Assembly: GCF_004339765.1 (NCBI RefSeq)
Contig: NZ_SMGO01000003.1
Coordinates: forward strand, 310,001-374,000
Source of the DNA: Albibacterium bauzanense
Lineage (GTDB): Bacteria > Bacteroidota > Bacteroidia > Sphingobacteriales > Sphingobacteriaceae
Length of the DNA: 64,000 bases
Reading direction: 5' to 3'
The notes beneath the pieces are model-generated. The model did no database searches. It was not told the origin of the DNA and saw only the letters and a list, made by a program, of their open reading frames with translations. Shown here in pieces: positions 1-8,364 of this stretch. The position numbers and the translations under genes were made by a program. The first letter of the stretch is position 1. Each line of letters opens with the position of its first letter.

Positions 1-980
1 TTGGAGTTGCTTTAGGATATTTTATTCCATCAAGTTCAATATTCATTAACTCCTTTAATAGTGGTACTACCAATGTTCCTCTAGCTATCGGTTTAATACT
101 TATGATGTATCCTCCCTTAGCAAAAGTTAAGTACGAAAACTTAGGAAAGGTTTTTAAGGATACTAAAGTATTAGGCGTTTCGCTTTTCCTAAACTGGATA
201 GTGGGCCCTATCTTAATGTTTTTTCTGGCTATTATTTTTCTCAAAGATTATCCGGAATATATGGTCGGTTTAATCCTGATAGGATTAGCGCGCTGCATCG
301 CAATGGTTGTAGTATGGAATGAGCTTGCAGAAGGAAACAGGGAATATGCTGCCGGATTAATTGCATTAAACAGTATATTTCAGGTTATTTTCTATAGTTT
401 ATTCGCCTATCTATTTATTACAGTATTACCCCCTCTATTTGGTATTGAAGGCTCTGAAATACACATTACCATTATACAGATCGCAGAAAGTGTTGGTATT
501 TATTTAGGAATTCCTTTTGCTTTGGGTATTATCAGCAGGTATGCGCTTATTAAATTAAAAGGAGAAAACTGGTTCAATACAAAATACATCCCTTTCATCT
601 CTCCCATTACACTCATTGCTTTATTATTCACAATTATTATTATGTTTAGCCTTAAGGGTGAATTAATCGTACAAATTCCGATGGATGTTCTACGTATTGC
701 CATACCCTTGGTTATTTACTTCCTTTGTATGTTTATTTTCAGCTTCTTTATTGCAAAACGCTTTGGAGCTGATTACTCGAAAAATGCCTCCATTTCATTT
801 ACGGCTACAGGAAACAATTTTGAATTAGCAATCGCAGTGGCCATTGGTGTATTTGGTATCAACTCTGGCCAGGCCTTTGCCGGTGTTATTGGTCCTTTAG
901 TAGAAGTACCAGCCTTAATTGCCTTAGTTAATCTTGCATTTTGGTTCAAGAAAAAATACTACGCAAAGCATCCCTTATAG
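1..980 (+). CDS. acr3: ACR3-family arsenite efflux permease (5' end cut by window)
   Basis: The reading frame is open from the first bases of the window with no stop or convincing start before it, so the N-terminus lies outside; an internal ATG at 102 is not the real start. The protein is very hydrophobic, with about eight visible membrane segments. It carries the ACR3 signature around GLARCIAMV, which includes the conserved Cys in a membrane helix that is required for arsenite transport in this family, and the late [16 protein letters not shown] block. Family knowledge says it exports As(III), usually from an ars operon with arsenate reductase and an ArsR repressor; those genes, if present, are upstream of the window. 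Its 3' end overlaps the convergent epimerase gene by 35 bp. Confidence 0.93.
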   Translation, partial: GVALGYFIPSSSIFINSFNSGTTNVPLAIGLILMMYPPLAKVKYENLGKVFKDTKVLGVSLFLNWIVGPILMFFLAIIFLKDYPEYMVGLILIGLARCIAMVVVWNELAEGNREYAAGLIALNSIFQVIFYSLFAYLFITVLPPLFGIEGSEIHITIIQIAESVGIYLGIPFALGIISRYALIKLKGENWFNTKYIPFISPITLIALLFTIIIMFSLKGELIVQIPMDVLRIAIPLVIYFLCMFIFSFFIAKRFGADYSKNASISFTATGNNFELAIAVAIGVFGINSGQAFAGVIGPLVEVPALIALVNLAFWFKKKYYAKHPL

Positions 981-1848
981 TTGTATATCTAAAACTATAA
1001 CCCTGCTTCTCGATCTTTTTTGAGCTCGTATTTGTACTCATCAAAACCAAACTGCTTTTCTCACCTAAAACAATATTTAATATAACCTTATTAATCTTTA
1101 TTGGCCAAAGAGGACGGTGAAGAGCCTTAGCTACCTCCTGCGTAAATTCATGATTTCTTACCGAAGAAGGAGAACAAGCATTATAAGTTCCTTGATAAGT
1201 TGAATCACTAACTGCTTTTGCAAACATCCCTACCAGGTCATCGATATGAATCCATGGATACCATTGCTTACCATTTCCCAGATCTGATCCCATATAATTA
1301 CGAACTATCTTGCGGAATTCCATTAAAGCACCCCCATCTTTACTAAGCAACAGGCCAATTCTAAACTTAACGACTCTAAATCCCATCTCTGCACCTTTAT
1401 CAACTGCCTCTTCCCATTCCTGGCAGCAGTCTGCTAAAAAGCCCGTTCCTTTATTACTGTCCTCAGTTAATAATTCCTCACCCCGATCTCCATAATAGCC
1501 TACAGCAGAAGCTGAAATAACAGAACCTACAGACATCTTTGTTTCCTGCAGCACCTTATACAATAAAGCTATAGACAATGTCCTGCTCTCTACAATCTCC
1601 TTTTTACGCTCGCTTGTCCACCATTTATCTGCAATACTTTCTCCTGCTAAATGAATAATCGTGTTGATGCCTAACAAACAATACCGATCTATTTCCTGCT
1701 TTTGAGGATTCCAATAAAAAGCTTTTACTCCTTTCACATTCTCCGGATTTCTAGATAAAATAGAAACCTGATGACCCTCAGCCTGCAATCTTTCTATTAG
1801 ATGCTTGCCAATTAGACCACTGCCGCCTGTAATCAAAATATTTTTCAT
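946..1848 (-). CDS. TIGR01777-family NAD-dependent epimerase (YfcH-like)
   Basis: A 300-residue protein of normal family length. It opens with the Rossmann dinucleotide motif [15 protein letters not shown] and later shows [18 protein letters not shown] and a WIHIDDLV block, all typical of the SDR-derived TIGR01777/YfcH family. The C-terminal part (about 245-300) corresponds to the DUF1731 domain. The family's substrate is not established; it resembles nucleotide-sugar epimerases. The ATG start gives the glycine-rich loop right at the N-terminus, as expected. It is convergent with the ACR3 gene, and the last 35 bp are shared between the two coding sequences on opposite strands, so there is no room for an independent terminator. 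Confidence 0.9.
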   Translation of the reverse strand: MKNILITGGSGLIGKHLIERLQAEGHQVSILSRNPENVKGVKAFYWNPQKQEIDRYCLLGINTIIHLAGESIADKWWTSERKKEIVESRTLSIALLYKVLQETKMSVGSVISASAVGYYGDRGEELLTEDSNKGTGFLADCCQEWEEAVDKGAEMGFRVVKFRIGLLLSKDGGALMEFRKIVRNYMGSDLGNGKQWYPWIHIDDLVGMFAKAVSDSTYQGTYNACSPSSVRNHEFTQEVAKALHRPLWPIKINKVILNIVLGEKSSLVLMSTNTSSKKIEKQGYSFRYTTIRDALRSIFS

Positions 1849-1962
1849 TGTATCAATTGAGTTTTCACCGCAATATACTTGATTCTCTGCACCTCATTCA
1901 ATCTTAATATTTATATAAATATAACAAAATTGAAGGTTAAAACCACAATACATAGCACAAAC

Positions 1963-1994
1963 ACTATAAGTTAGTATAATCTAACAATTATAGT
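1963..1994. promoter_or_regulatory. imperfect dyad, candidate operator
   Basis: ACTATAA-GTTAG, then TATAAT, then CTAAC-AA-TTATAGT: 12-base arms around a 6-base centre, with a 2-base bulge in the right arm. It abuts the proposed -33 element of the promoter for the di-haem protein gene, a typical place for a regulator to bind. The regulator is not known. It also contains TATAAT-N6-ATTATA as an alternative dyad. Confidence 0.4.
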
Positions 1995-2023
1995 TTGTAT
2001 AATAAAATAATTTATTAGGTTTG
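1994..2023 (+). promoter_or_regulatory. Bacteroidota housekeeping-type promoter
   Basis: TTTG at 1994-1997 and TAGGTTTG at 2016-2023 match the -33 TTTG and -7 TANNTTTG elements described for the Bacteroidota primary sigma factor, with an 18-base gap against the usual 19-21. It would start transcription near 2029, about 35 bases before the ATG of the di-haem protein gene. Confidence 0.5.
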
Positions 2024-2062
2024 CATAAAACAATTAATCATTAAAAGAAGATCATTTCCGAC

Positions 2063-3262
2063 ATGAAGAAAACAAATACTTTAATTATCATATTAGCAGG
2101 GATACTTTGTTCTGTTGCCTGTCAGAAAATCTTACCTGCTGCTCCAGAAGATCATGATCTTCTGGATGGATCTGTTCAAGGTTTAAACAATGAGCAAGCA
2201 GCTCGTTTCGGCAGAGGTGATCTCACATTTAACAATAAGATATTCACATCCGAAACAGGATTAGGACCTATATTCGTAGCCACCAGTTGCGGAAGTTGTC
2301 ATCCCGGTGATGGTAAAGGTCATCCTTTTACCAGCTTAACGCGCTTCGGACAAACGGACGATACAGGCAATAAATTTCATACGCAAGGTGGTCCTCAATT
2401 ACAAAACCGTGCATTGCCTGGTTATCAACCCGAAACAATCCCTCCTGGTGCAACATTTTCTACTTTCACTCCACCCATGGTCACTGGTTTAGGCTTTCTT
2501 GATTTAGTGAGCGATGCTGATATTCTCGCCATGGCTAAAAAAAATGAAAACAATATAGATGGAATCAGAGGCCAGCCAAATTGGATTACCTTGCCTTCTT
2601 ATATAAAGCCAAAAGAAAACGCCATAGCAAGATATGATGGGAAATACATTGCACGTTTTGGACTTAAAGCCAGTGTCTATGATTTATTGCATCAAACCGT
2701 TGAAGCTCTTAATCAGGATATTGGGATAACTTCTATCTATAATCCGATCGACCAATGGTCTGGCCAGCCCATTGAACCAGAAATATTAGCCTCAGAAGTC
2801 CATAACCTGGTATTTTATCTGCAAACATTAAAAGCACCCATACAACGTAATCCTGAAAATCACACCATCAAAGCAGGAAAATCTCTTTTTAAGAGTATAG
2901 GTTGTGAAGGTTGTCATAGAGAAACCTTAAAAACCGGTACATCACTAATTACCGCGCTTAATAAGGTAGAATTCCACCCCTATACAGATTTGCTGGTTCA
3001 TGACATGGGGTCAGAATTAGACGATAAATATACAGAAGGCACAGCAAAAACTTCTGAATGGCGAACTGCTCCATTATGGGGTCTCGGTTTAGTTAAAAAT
3101 TCTCAAGGAGGAAAGTACTTTCTGATGCATGATGGAAGAGCAAAAAGTATAGAAGAAGCCATTCTCCTTCATGGCGGCGAAGCAAAAGTCAGCCGCGATC
3201 GCTACAAAGAGCTTCCAAATGAAGATAAAAGTCAATTAACCGCCTTTCTGGAATCTTTATAA
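2063..3262 (+). CDS. di-haem oxidoreductase lipoprotein (DUF1111 family)
   Basis: This 399-residue protein has a lipoprotein signal peptide ending at Cys20 (SVAC) and two haem c attachment sites, CGSCH at 76-80 and CEGCH at 281-285. The blocks around FGQTDDTGN, GGPQLQNRALPGY and the C-terminal RTAPLWGLG and LHDGRA-type region are characteristic of the DUF1111/DHOR family, sometimes called thiol oxidoreductase or cytochrome c peroxidase-like. The true reaction of the family is not settled; electron transfer or peroxide reduction in the periplasm is plausible. It is followed 8 bp later by a Rieske protein and then a porin, all on one strand and closely spaced, so the three probably form one transcript for an envelope redox function. 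Confidence 0.88.
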   Translation: MKKTNTLIIILAGILCSVACQKILPAAPEDHDLLDGSVQGLNNEQAARFGRGDLTFNNKIFTSETGLGPIFVATSCGSCHPGDGKGHPFTSLTRFGQTDDTGNKFHTQGGPQLQNRALPGYQPETIPPGATFSTFTPPMVTGLGFLDLVSDADILAMAKKNENNIDGIRGQPNWITLPSYIKPKENAIARYDGKYIARFGLKASVYDLLHQTVEALNQDIGITSIYNPIDQWSGQPIEPEILASEVHNLVFYLQTLKAPIQRNPENHTIKAGKSLFKSIGCEGCHRETLKTGTSLITALNKVEFHPYTDLLVHDMGSELDDKYTEGTAKTSEWRTAPLWGLGLVKNSQGGKYFLMHDGRAKSIEEAILLHGGEAKVSRDRYKELPNEDKSQLTAFLESL

Positions 3263-3270
3263 CCAACAAA

Positions 3271-3729
3271 ATGAACCGAAGAAAATTCATTCAAAGATCT
3301 ACTATCGTGTGTACAGGTAGTGTAATAGCATCAGCTTGCATTCAAAGCTGCACTTCACTAAAACTCCTTCAAAACAATATGATTGATGGAAATATTGACG
3401 GGTCTGATTTAATTATTCCTATTGATTCATTTAATAACAATGGGGTCAACAAACTATATGTTATTGTCCAAAACGAAATTCTAAAATACCCTATATGTGT
3501 GTATAGATTCAGTGATACTCAATATAATGCTCTTTATTTAGCTTGTACACATCAGGGCACTGAGCTCCAGGTTTTTGGTGAGCGACTTGAGTGTCCGGCT
3601 CATGGTAGCGAATTCGACAGTAAAGGTCGTATCGTAAAAGGTCCCGCCGAAGAGAATCTACGTTCTTTCCCCATAACCATCACAGCCAACGAATTGAAAA
3701 TATCCTTAAAACCGCAACAACCTCATTAA
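3271..3729 (+). CDS. Rieske [2Fe-2S] protein, Tat-type N-terminus
   Basis: A 152-residue protein with the two Rieske cluster motifs CTHQG (Cys92, His94) and CPAHG (Cys108, His111) in a C-terminal domain of about 90 residues. The N-terminus begins MNRRKFIQRS, a twin-arginine-like start followed by a hydrophobic stretch with several Cys, so it is probably exported folded and may be anchored as a lipoprotein or by the signal helix. It has no oxygenase or cytochrome b partner nearby, so it is not part of a bc1 complex or a ring-hydroxylating dioxygenase here. Its place directly after the di-haem protein suggests it exchanges electrons with it; that is inference. Confidence 0.9.
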   Translation: MNRRKFIQRSTIVCTGSVIASACIQSCTSLKLLQNNMIDGNIDGSDLIIPIDSFNNNGVNKLYVIVQNEILKYPICVYRFSDTQYNALYLACTHQGTELQVFGERLECPAHGSEFDSKGRIVKGPAEENLRSFPITITANELKISLKPQQPH

Positions 3730-3740
3730 TAAATATTTCC

Positions 3741-4973
3741 ATGAATAATAAACTATATTACTCTATCATAACCCTGCTGTGCTTTACTCTAAATAGCTAT
3801 GCTCAGATTGATAGTACCTTAATAAAACCAGGCAGCGATACCACCAAAAGGTCATTAATGAATTTGGAGGCTATTCATAATCGTCCATTTACAAATATTG
3901 GTAATACTCCTGCAGCCTTAGGAGGATATATGGAAAGTAACTGGCAATATTTATCAACTGAAGGGGTATCTGAGGGTCATCAATTTCAGTTCAGGCGCCT
4001 TACCCTATTTACATCAGCTACCATCACCAAGCGAATTAAATTCCTGGCCGAAATAGAATTCGAAGATGGCGCTAAGGAAATTGCCATCGAATTTGCTGCC
4101 TTAGATATTGAATTAAGTCCTCTTCTCAATCTTCGTGGAGGCATGATCGTAAATCCAATTGGAGCATTTAATGAAAATCATGATGGACCTAAATGGGAAT
4201 TTACCGACAGGCCTCTAGCCATGACCAACATGCTGCCTGCCACATGGAGCACACCAGGATTTGGTATTTATGGCAAGAAATCATTCAATAAATGGATGGC
4301 CAGCTATGAATTCTATCTGAGTAGTGGTTTTGATAACTCAATAATTGAAAACAGTGAAAACAAAACCTTTCTACCTGCTACAAAACAGAACAAAAACAGG
4401 TTTGAAGAAAGTGAAAATGGAACCATTTTCACTACCACCAAATTCGCTGTCAAAAACAACAAATGGGGAGAAATTGGTATTTCCCATATGGGAGGAATTT
4501 ATAACAAATATAGAGATGAAGGGATTGATATTGACGATAAGAGAAGAGTAAATATATACGCTATCGATTTTAATACCCAAATACCCAATACAAAAACCTT
4601 TGTCACAGGTGAATTTGCATGGGTTTTTGTAGATGTTCCTGAAACTTACAGCCAGCAGTTTGGAACGAAACAACAAGGTGGATTTATAGATATCGTGCAA
4701 CCTTTATACACCAGGAAAGTATTGGATTGGAACAATGCAACAGTAAACCTTTCCGTGCGTATAGAATATGTTGACTGGAACAAAGGACGATTTAAAGAAA
4801 CAGGCCATCAAATCGGTGATGAAGCCTGGAGTTTCATGCCAGGAATTAGTTTTAGGCCGAGCCAAAAGAGCGTATTCAGACTTAATTACCGTTACCTAAA
4901 GACAAGAGATCTCTTTCAAAATACGCCAGAAAGAACTGATGCTCTTATAGTTGGAATTTCAACTTATTTTTAA
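3741..4973 (+). CDS. porin, phosphate-selective OprO/OprP-like
   Basis: A 410-residue protein with a cleavable signal peptide (about 1-21, ending SYAQ) and alternating hydrophobic/polar strands ending in an aromatic residue (GISTYF), as in outer-membrane barrels. The blocks FQFRRLTLFTSATITKRIKF and LRGGMIVNPIGAFNENHDGP fit the OprO/OprP porin family as found in Bacteroidota. Substrate specificity cannot be read from the sequence. It starts 11 bp after the Rieske gene and so probably belongs to the same transcript. Confidence 0.8.
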   Translation: MNNKLYYSIITLLCFTLNSYAQIDSTLIKPGSDTTKRSLMNLEAIHNRPFTNIGNTPAALGGYMESNWQYLSTEGVSEGHQFQFRRLTLFTSATITKRIKFLAEIEFEDGAKEIAIEFAALDIELSPLLNLRGGMIVNPIGAFNENHDGPKWEFTDRPLAMTNMLPATWSTPGFGIYGKKSFNKWMASYEFYLSSGFDNSIIENSENKTFLPATKQNKNRFEESENGTIFTTTKFAVKNNKWGEIGISHMGGIYNKYRDEGIDIDDKRRVNIYAIDFNTQIPNTKTFVTGEFAWVFVDVPETYSQQFGTKQQGGFIDIVQPLYTRKVLDWNNATVNLSVRIEYVDWNKGRFKETGHQIGDEAWSFMPGISFRPSQKSVFRLNYRYLKTRDLFQNTPERTDALIVGISTYF

Positions 4974-4977
4974 TAAT

Positions 4978-4992
4978 TTATAATCATTATAA
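4978..4992. promoter_or_regulatory. perfect PerR-type box
   Basis: TTATAATCATTATAA is a perfect 7-1-7 inverted repeat and matches every fixed base of the classical PerR consensus TTATAATNATTATAA (extended by one T/A pair on each side to 17 bp). It lies between the porin stop and the next gene, 58 bases before its GTG. Fur-family proteins bind such boxes; which one acts here is unknown. In AT-rich DNA a chance match is possible. Confidence 0.5.
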
Positions 4993-5038
4993 AGAATTAA
5001 TTCATTTCAGGAAATAATTTTAATAAATAGTTATTGAT

Positions 5039-5046
5039 TACTTTCG
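5039..5046 (+). promoter_or_regulatory. -7 element of a near-leaderless promoter
   Basis: TACTTTCG fits TANNTTTG with one mismatch and sits only 4 bases before the GTG start at 5051. A TTTT at 5017-5020 lies at the expected -33 distance. Transcription would start at or within the first codon, so the mRNA would be almost leaderless. Confidence 0.35.
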
Positions 5047-5050
5047 CAGC

Positions 5051-5941
5051 GTGAAAAAAATCTGCGTACTATTATTCTTGCTAGTTATCTTTAAAGCTAG
5101 TAATGCTCAAGAGATTACATTAAAACCAAACGGCACTGTCGACATCGGAAAAAGTATTTTCTCTACTAAAAATGAACGAAACTTCTCAAGAAAAGGAAAC
5201 CTTTATATCCATTGGGGATATAACCTTTCATGGTATGGAAAAAGTGATATCCACTTTAAAGGAACAGGCTATGATTTCGTCTTAAAAGATGTTGTTGCAC
5301 ACGATAGACAATCTGACCTAAGCTTGAAATATCTAAGTCCAAAAAATATTTCCATTCCACAATGGAACATGCGAATCGGTTATTTCATTAAAGATAACTA
5401 CAGCATCTCTATTGGTTGGGACCATATGAAATATGTAATGGACATTCCTCAGCAGGTAGCTATTGTTGGTCATATTGATGATAACGTTTCGAACCCAAGC
5501 ATCCCTACAGGTAATTATGCAGGAAATTACAATGGAGAAATGATCACTGTTAATTCTGATATGCTAACTTTTGAGCATACCGATGGTTTTAACTATGCAA
5601 ATGTTGAAGTTGAGCGTTATGATGATATTTGGGTTGCCCGTTCACAGAAAACCTCTTTAACATTGGAAACAGGTTTGGGTGCCGGATTGATTATACCAAG
5701 GTCAGATGTTCGCTTTTTCGAAACAGGAAAGAACAATAGCTTAAACGTTGCTGGTTATGGCGTATCCATTAAAGCAGGATTGAAATTTTATATTACTGAA
5801 GGATTATTCTTGCAAAACACAACCAAATTCGGAGCAACCAATCTGCCTAATATTCATACTACCGGTAGAAATGCCTTTGATAAAGCAAGTCAGAAAATCA
5901 ATTATATAGAAAACTTCTTCGCTATTGGTTATCAGTTTTAA
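5051..5941 (+). CDS. outer-membrane beta-barrel protein, unknown function
   Basis: A 296-residue protein starting with GTG; the start is supported by the signal peptide that follows directly (MKKICVLLFLLVIFKASNAQ). The rest is rich in alternating aromatic/glycine strands and ends ...FFAIGYQF, with a terminal Phe as in outer-membrane barrels. I do not recognise a named family. It follows the porin after 77 bp and has its own candidate promoter and a PerR-type box upstream, so it may be controlled separately by metal or peroxide. The 3' end overlaps the convergent TMEM175-type gene by 20 bp. Confidence 0.75.
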   Translation: MKKICVLLFLLVIFKASNAQEITLKPNGTVDIGKSIFSTKNERNFSRKGNLYIHWGYNLSWYGKSDIHFKGTGYDFVLKDVVAHDRQSDLSLKYLSPKNISIPQWNMRIGYFIKDNYSISIGWDHMKYVMDIPQQVAIVGHIDDNVSNPSIPTGNYAGNYNGEMITVNSDMLTFEHTDGFNYANVEVERYDDIWVARSQKTSLTLETGLGAGLIIPRSDVRFFETGKNNSLNVAGYGVSIKAGLKFYITEGLFLQNTTKFGATNLPNIHTTGRNAFDKASQKINYIENFFAIGYQF

Positions 5942-6509
5942 CGATTGATCTTTCAATCCTTTTATCAGGGATAAACCAGGATGCTGCGATAGCGGCATAA
6001 ATAAGAATGCTTAATATTGGCTGAATAAAGGCCAATATTATTCCGATAGCATAAGCTAACATAGATAGCTTCGTTTTAATATCTCTTTTATAGGCTTTAC
6101 TTATTTGTGATAGCTCACCTTCTTCTTTAACAACAGCTTTAGCTAAGATCCACCAGGCAACGCTTGCCATTAAGAGAATAAAACCATACAAGGCATTCGG
6201 TATAGACGAATGGTAATTCTCCCCCATCCAGCCTGTAGCAAGAGGAAGCAATGAAAGCCAAAAAAGCAAATGAAGGTTCGCCCAAAGAACACTTCCATTA
6301 ACATGCTGAACTGCTTGCCATAAATGATGATGATTATTCCAATAAATACCGATATAGATATAACTTAGTACATAAGTTATAAACTTAGGCAAGATAGGTG
6401 CAAGATCTGCAAGATGATCTCCCAGAGGGACCTTCATTTCTAATATCATGATGGTAATAATGATTGCTAATACGCCATCACTAAATGCCTCTAACCTATT
6501 TTTTTTCAT
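5922..6509 (-). CDS. TMEM175-type (DUF1211) potassium channel-like protein
   Basis: A 195-residue membrane protein with about six hydrophobic segments. The N-terminal RLEAFSDGVLAIIITIMILE carries the FSDG motif of the first helix that defines the TMEM175/DUF1211 family, and the second segment ends in a WNNHHH-type stretch also usual in the bacterial members. Bacterial TMEM175 proteins form tetrameric potassium-selective channels. The gene follows DUF983 by 17 bp on the minus strand and is probably co-transcribed with it and the AraC-type gene. Confidence 0.88.
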   Translation of the reverse strand: MKKNRLEAFSDGVLAIIITIMILEMKVPLGDHLADLAPILPKFITYVLSYIYIGIYWNNHHHLWQAVQHVNGSVLWANLHLLFWLSLLPLATGWMGENYHSSIPNALYGFILLMASVAWWILAKAVVKEEGELSQISKAYKRDIKTKLSMLAYAIGIILAFIQPILSILIYAAIAASWFIPDKRIERSIVKTDNQ

Positions 6510-6526
6510 AACTTATATCATTAATA

Positions 6527-6946
6527 TCAGGCTACCTTCTGGTTTTTAATCCGATGTGATTGTTCAGCGATACCTGGCTGATACTTCAAGCCCGGATCGA
6601 GAAAGTGCATATGCAATACCCTTGAATATCTAAAATTAAAAGGAGCCAATAAAACTGTAAAAGTTGATATAACAGCTAAATATAGCCAAATGTTCTCTGA
6701 ACCACCCGAGAAAAAGAAGGTAGCAATTCCTACGGCAATAACTTCTATTACATTCATGGCATAGCTCACATACATGGCAACATAAAAATAACCGGGGTGT
6801 CTTTCATAAAACAAATCACAGTACTCACAACGTATAAACATTTTCTGTCTAATCAAGCCCGGCTCAAACATCCTCCCTTTTCTACACCTTGCACATTTTG
6901 CATGCACAAGTGCATACCATTGACCAACCTCTTCCTTATTTTCCAT
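6527..6946 (-). CDS. DUF983 family membrane protein
   Basis: A 139-residue protein with a zinc-ribbon-like N-terminus (CARCRKGRMF and CEYCDLFYERHPGYFY) followed by two membrane helices, the standard DUF983 architecture. The motif around HPGYFY is the family's most conserved block. Function is unknown. It begins 12 bp after the AraC-family gene and ends 17 bp before the TMEM175-type gene, so these three look like an operon. Confidence 0.88.
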   Translation of the reverse strand: MENKEEVGQWYALVHAKCARCRKGRMFEPGLIRQKMFIRCEYCDLFYERHPGYFYVAMYVSYAMNVIEVIAVGIATFFFSGGSENIWLYLAVISTFTVLLAPFNFRYSRVLHMHFLDPGLKYQPGIAEQSHRIKNQKVA

Positions 6947-6958
6947 TCAATATTATCT

Positions 6959-7837
6959 CTAATTATTAGTGCGTTCAGCTATATTTCTTCTAAATTCTTC
7001 TGGTGTAATTCCTATTTGCTTTTTAAAGAACTTGGTAAAATAGGAGTTATCATTAAAGTTCAATTCATTCGAAATTTCGGTAATGCTCATATCTTGACTT
7101 ACCAGTAATCTCTTTGCTTCAAGAAGAATCCGATTCCTAATCAATTCTCCTGCCTGCATTCCTGTAACAGCCTTACAAAGCGAATTCAAATGATTTGGAG
7201 TTACAAACAATAGGTCTGCATATTCTTTAGGCAATCTTAATTCAGTATAATGTTTCTCAATGAGTTTCTGAAAATTCCTTAACAAAGTATAATTCGGCTG
7301 ATGAAAAATTTCCTTCTTCAAATTCTGTTGTTTTATCATTAAAAACAACCGCAGTAGGATCACTTTCATAATATCGTTCTGCAAAGAATTCTCGGCATCA
7401 CTTTCAGCAATCAAATCCTCAAAAAGATCTTGCACAGGCTCCTTCAAACTCTCATTCAGGTTAATTACCCCATCCTCGGCTATACCATTAAAAAAGGAAA
7501 AGGATTCAAGATAATCGGTTCGAAGCAAAAAAGACTGAAAGAATTCAGCAGTAAAATTAACCACATACCCATCAACCTCACCTTCAAAATCCCAACTATG
7601 TACCTGTCCGGGAACCATAAAGTAAATCTGATAAGGCTCAACAGAAAATTTATTAAAATCTATGGAATGAAAACCCGCTCCTTTTGTAAAGAACACCATA
7701 TGATAGAAATTGTGCCGATGCGGAGAGTGGATATTCTTATGTCTTTTCAGGTATGAAGCAAACCTTTCCACCACAATATCTGAATTTCTTATTCCAGAAA
7801 GTGTACAAATCTCAAGTATGGGAATACTGTGCCTCAT
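6959..7837 (-). CDS. AraC-family transcriptional regulator
   Basis: The N-terminal half is a cupin-like ligand domain (HRHNFYHMVFFTKGAGFHSIDF is its clearest part) and the C-terminal about 100 residues form the double helix-turn-helix of AraC proteins, ending SITEISNELNFNDNSYFTKF and FFKKQIGITPEEFRR. The frame is open up to a GTG at 7885, but I choose the ATG at 7837 (MRHSIPILEI). A TANNTTTG promoter element lies between the two, 8 bases before this ATG, which makes the longer form unlikely to be transcribed from that promoter. This gives 292 residues. Targets are unknown; it leads the DUF983-TMEM175 unit and is divergent from the metal-efflux locus. Confidence 0.9.
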   Translation of the reverse strand: MRHSIPILEICTLSGIRNSDIVVERFASYLKRHKNIHSPHRHNFYHMVFFTKGAGFHSIDFNKFSVEPYQIYFMVPGQVHSWDFEGEVDGYVVNFTAEFFQSFLLRTDYLESFSFFNGIAEDGVINLNESLKEPVQDLFEDLIAESDAENSLQNDIMKVILLRLFLMIKQQNLKKEIFHQPNYTLLRNFQKLIEKHYTELRLPKEYADLLFVTPNHLNSLCKAVTGMQAGELIRNRILLEAKRLLVSQDMSITEISNELNFNDNSYFTKFFKKQIGITPEEFRRNIAERTNN

Positions 7838-7845
7838 ATATAGCA

Positions 7846-7853
7846 CAAAAATA
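7846..7853 (-). promoter_or_regulatory. -7 promoter element for the AraC-type gene
   Basis: On the minus strand the bases read TATTTTTG, an exact TANNTTTG match, ending 8 bases before the ATG at 7837. No clear TTTG was found at the -33 distance. Confidence 0.4.
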
Positions 7854-7951
7854 CGTTTAACTACGATAATATTATGGTATTCCACTAATTAGCATGGTAT
7901 TATTTACTTTAAGGATTACAAATGTATGTTCTCCTTTATAAAATCTTTTTC

Positions 7952-7959
7952 TAGATTTG
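7952..7959 (+). promoter_or_regulatory. -7 promoter element for the metal-efflux locus
   Basis: TAGATTTG matches TANNTTTG exactly and ends 7 bases before the ATG at 7967, so the transcript would have a very short leader. No perfect -33 TTTG was seen. Confidence 0.4.
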
Positions 7960-7966
7960 TACCCGA

Positions 7967-8287
7967 ATGAAACTGTTTAGTATATTTTTAGCAATCTTCT
8001 TTATCCTGTTGGACATCGCGCCTTGCGGTGACCAAATAGATTGCAATTTAGACCCTGGACAGAAAACAACTCTCGTAGACTCAGGAAACCATCCAGATAA
8101 ACCTCATACCGAGGAAGCTTGCACACCATTTTGTTCTTGTGCTTGCTGCAGTATATCCATAGCTGGAGTTGATGCTTCATCTACCCTTTCAGCCTATATT
8201 CCAAAAACAGATCTAGCCATTAATCTAGCTACATCCTTCCCTTTAAGTGCTCAATTCAGCGTGTGGCAACCACCCAAGATTGCATAA
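7967..8287 (+). CDS. small secreted Cys-rich protein, DUF6660-like
   Basis: A 106-residue protein with a signal peptide, two Cys near the mature N-terminus (CGDQIDC) and a compact CTPFCSCACC cluster around residues 60-69. Proteins of this size and pattern are commonly encoded just before CusA-type efflux pumps in Bacteroidota and are annotated DUF6660; I assign that family from memory with moderate confidence. The six clustered Cys suggest periplasmic binding of a soft metal such as Cu(I) or Ag(I), which is inference. It leads the cluster, 77 bp before the pump gene. Confidence 0.72.
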   Translation: MKLFSIFLAIFFILLDIAPCGDQIDCNLDPGQKTTLVDSGNHPDKPHTEEACTPFCSCACCSISIAGVDASSTLSAYIPKTDLAINLATSFPLSAQFSVWQPPKIA

Positions 8288-8364
8288 TAACCTAGCATTT
8301 CTAAATTAAATTCACAGGATATCTTATCCGGGCTTTTGCTATTGTTTATTATTCAATCAAATTC

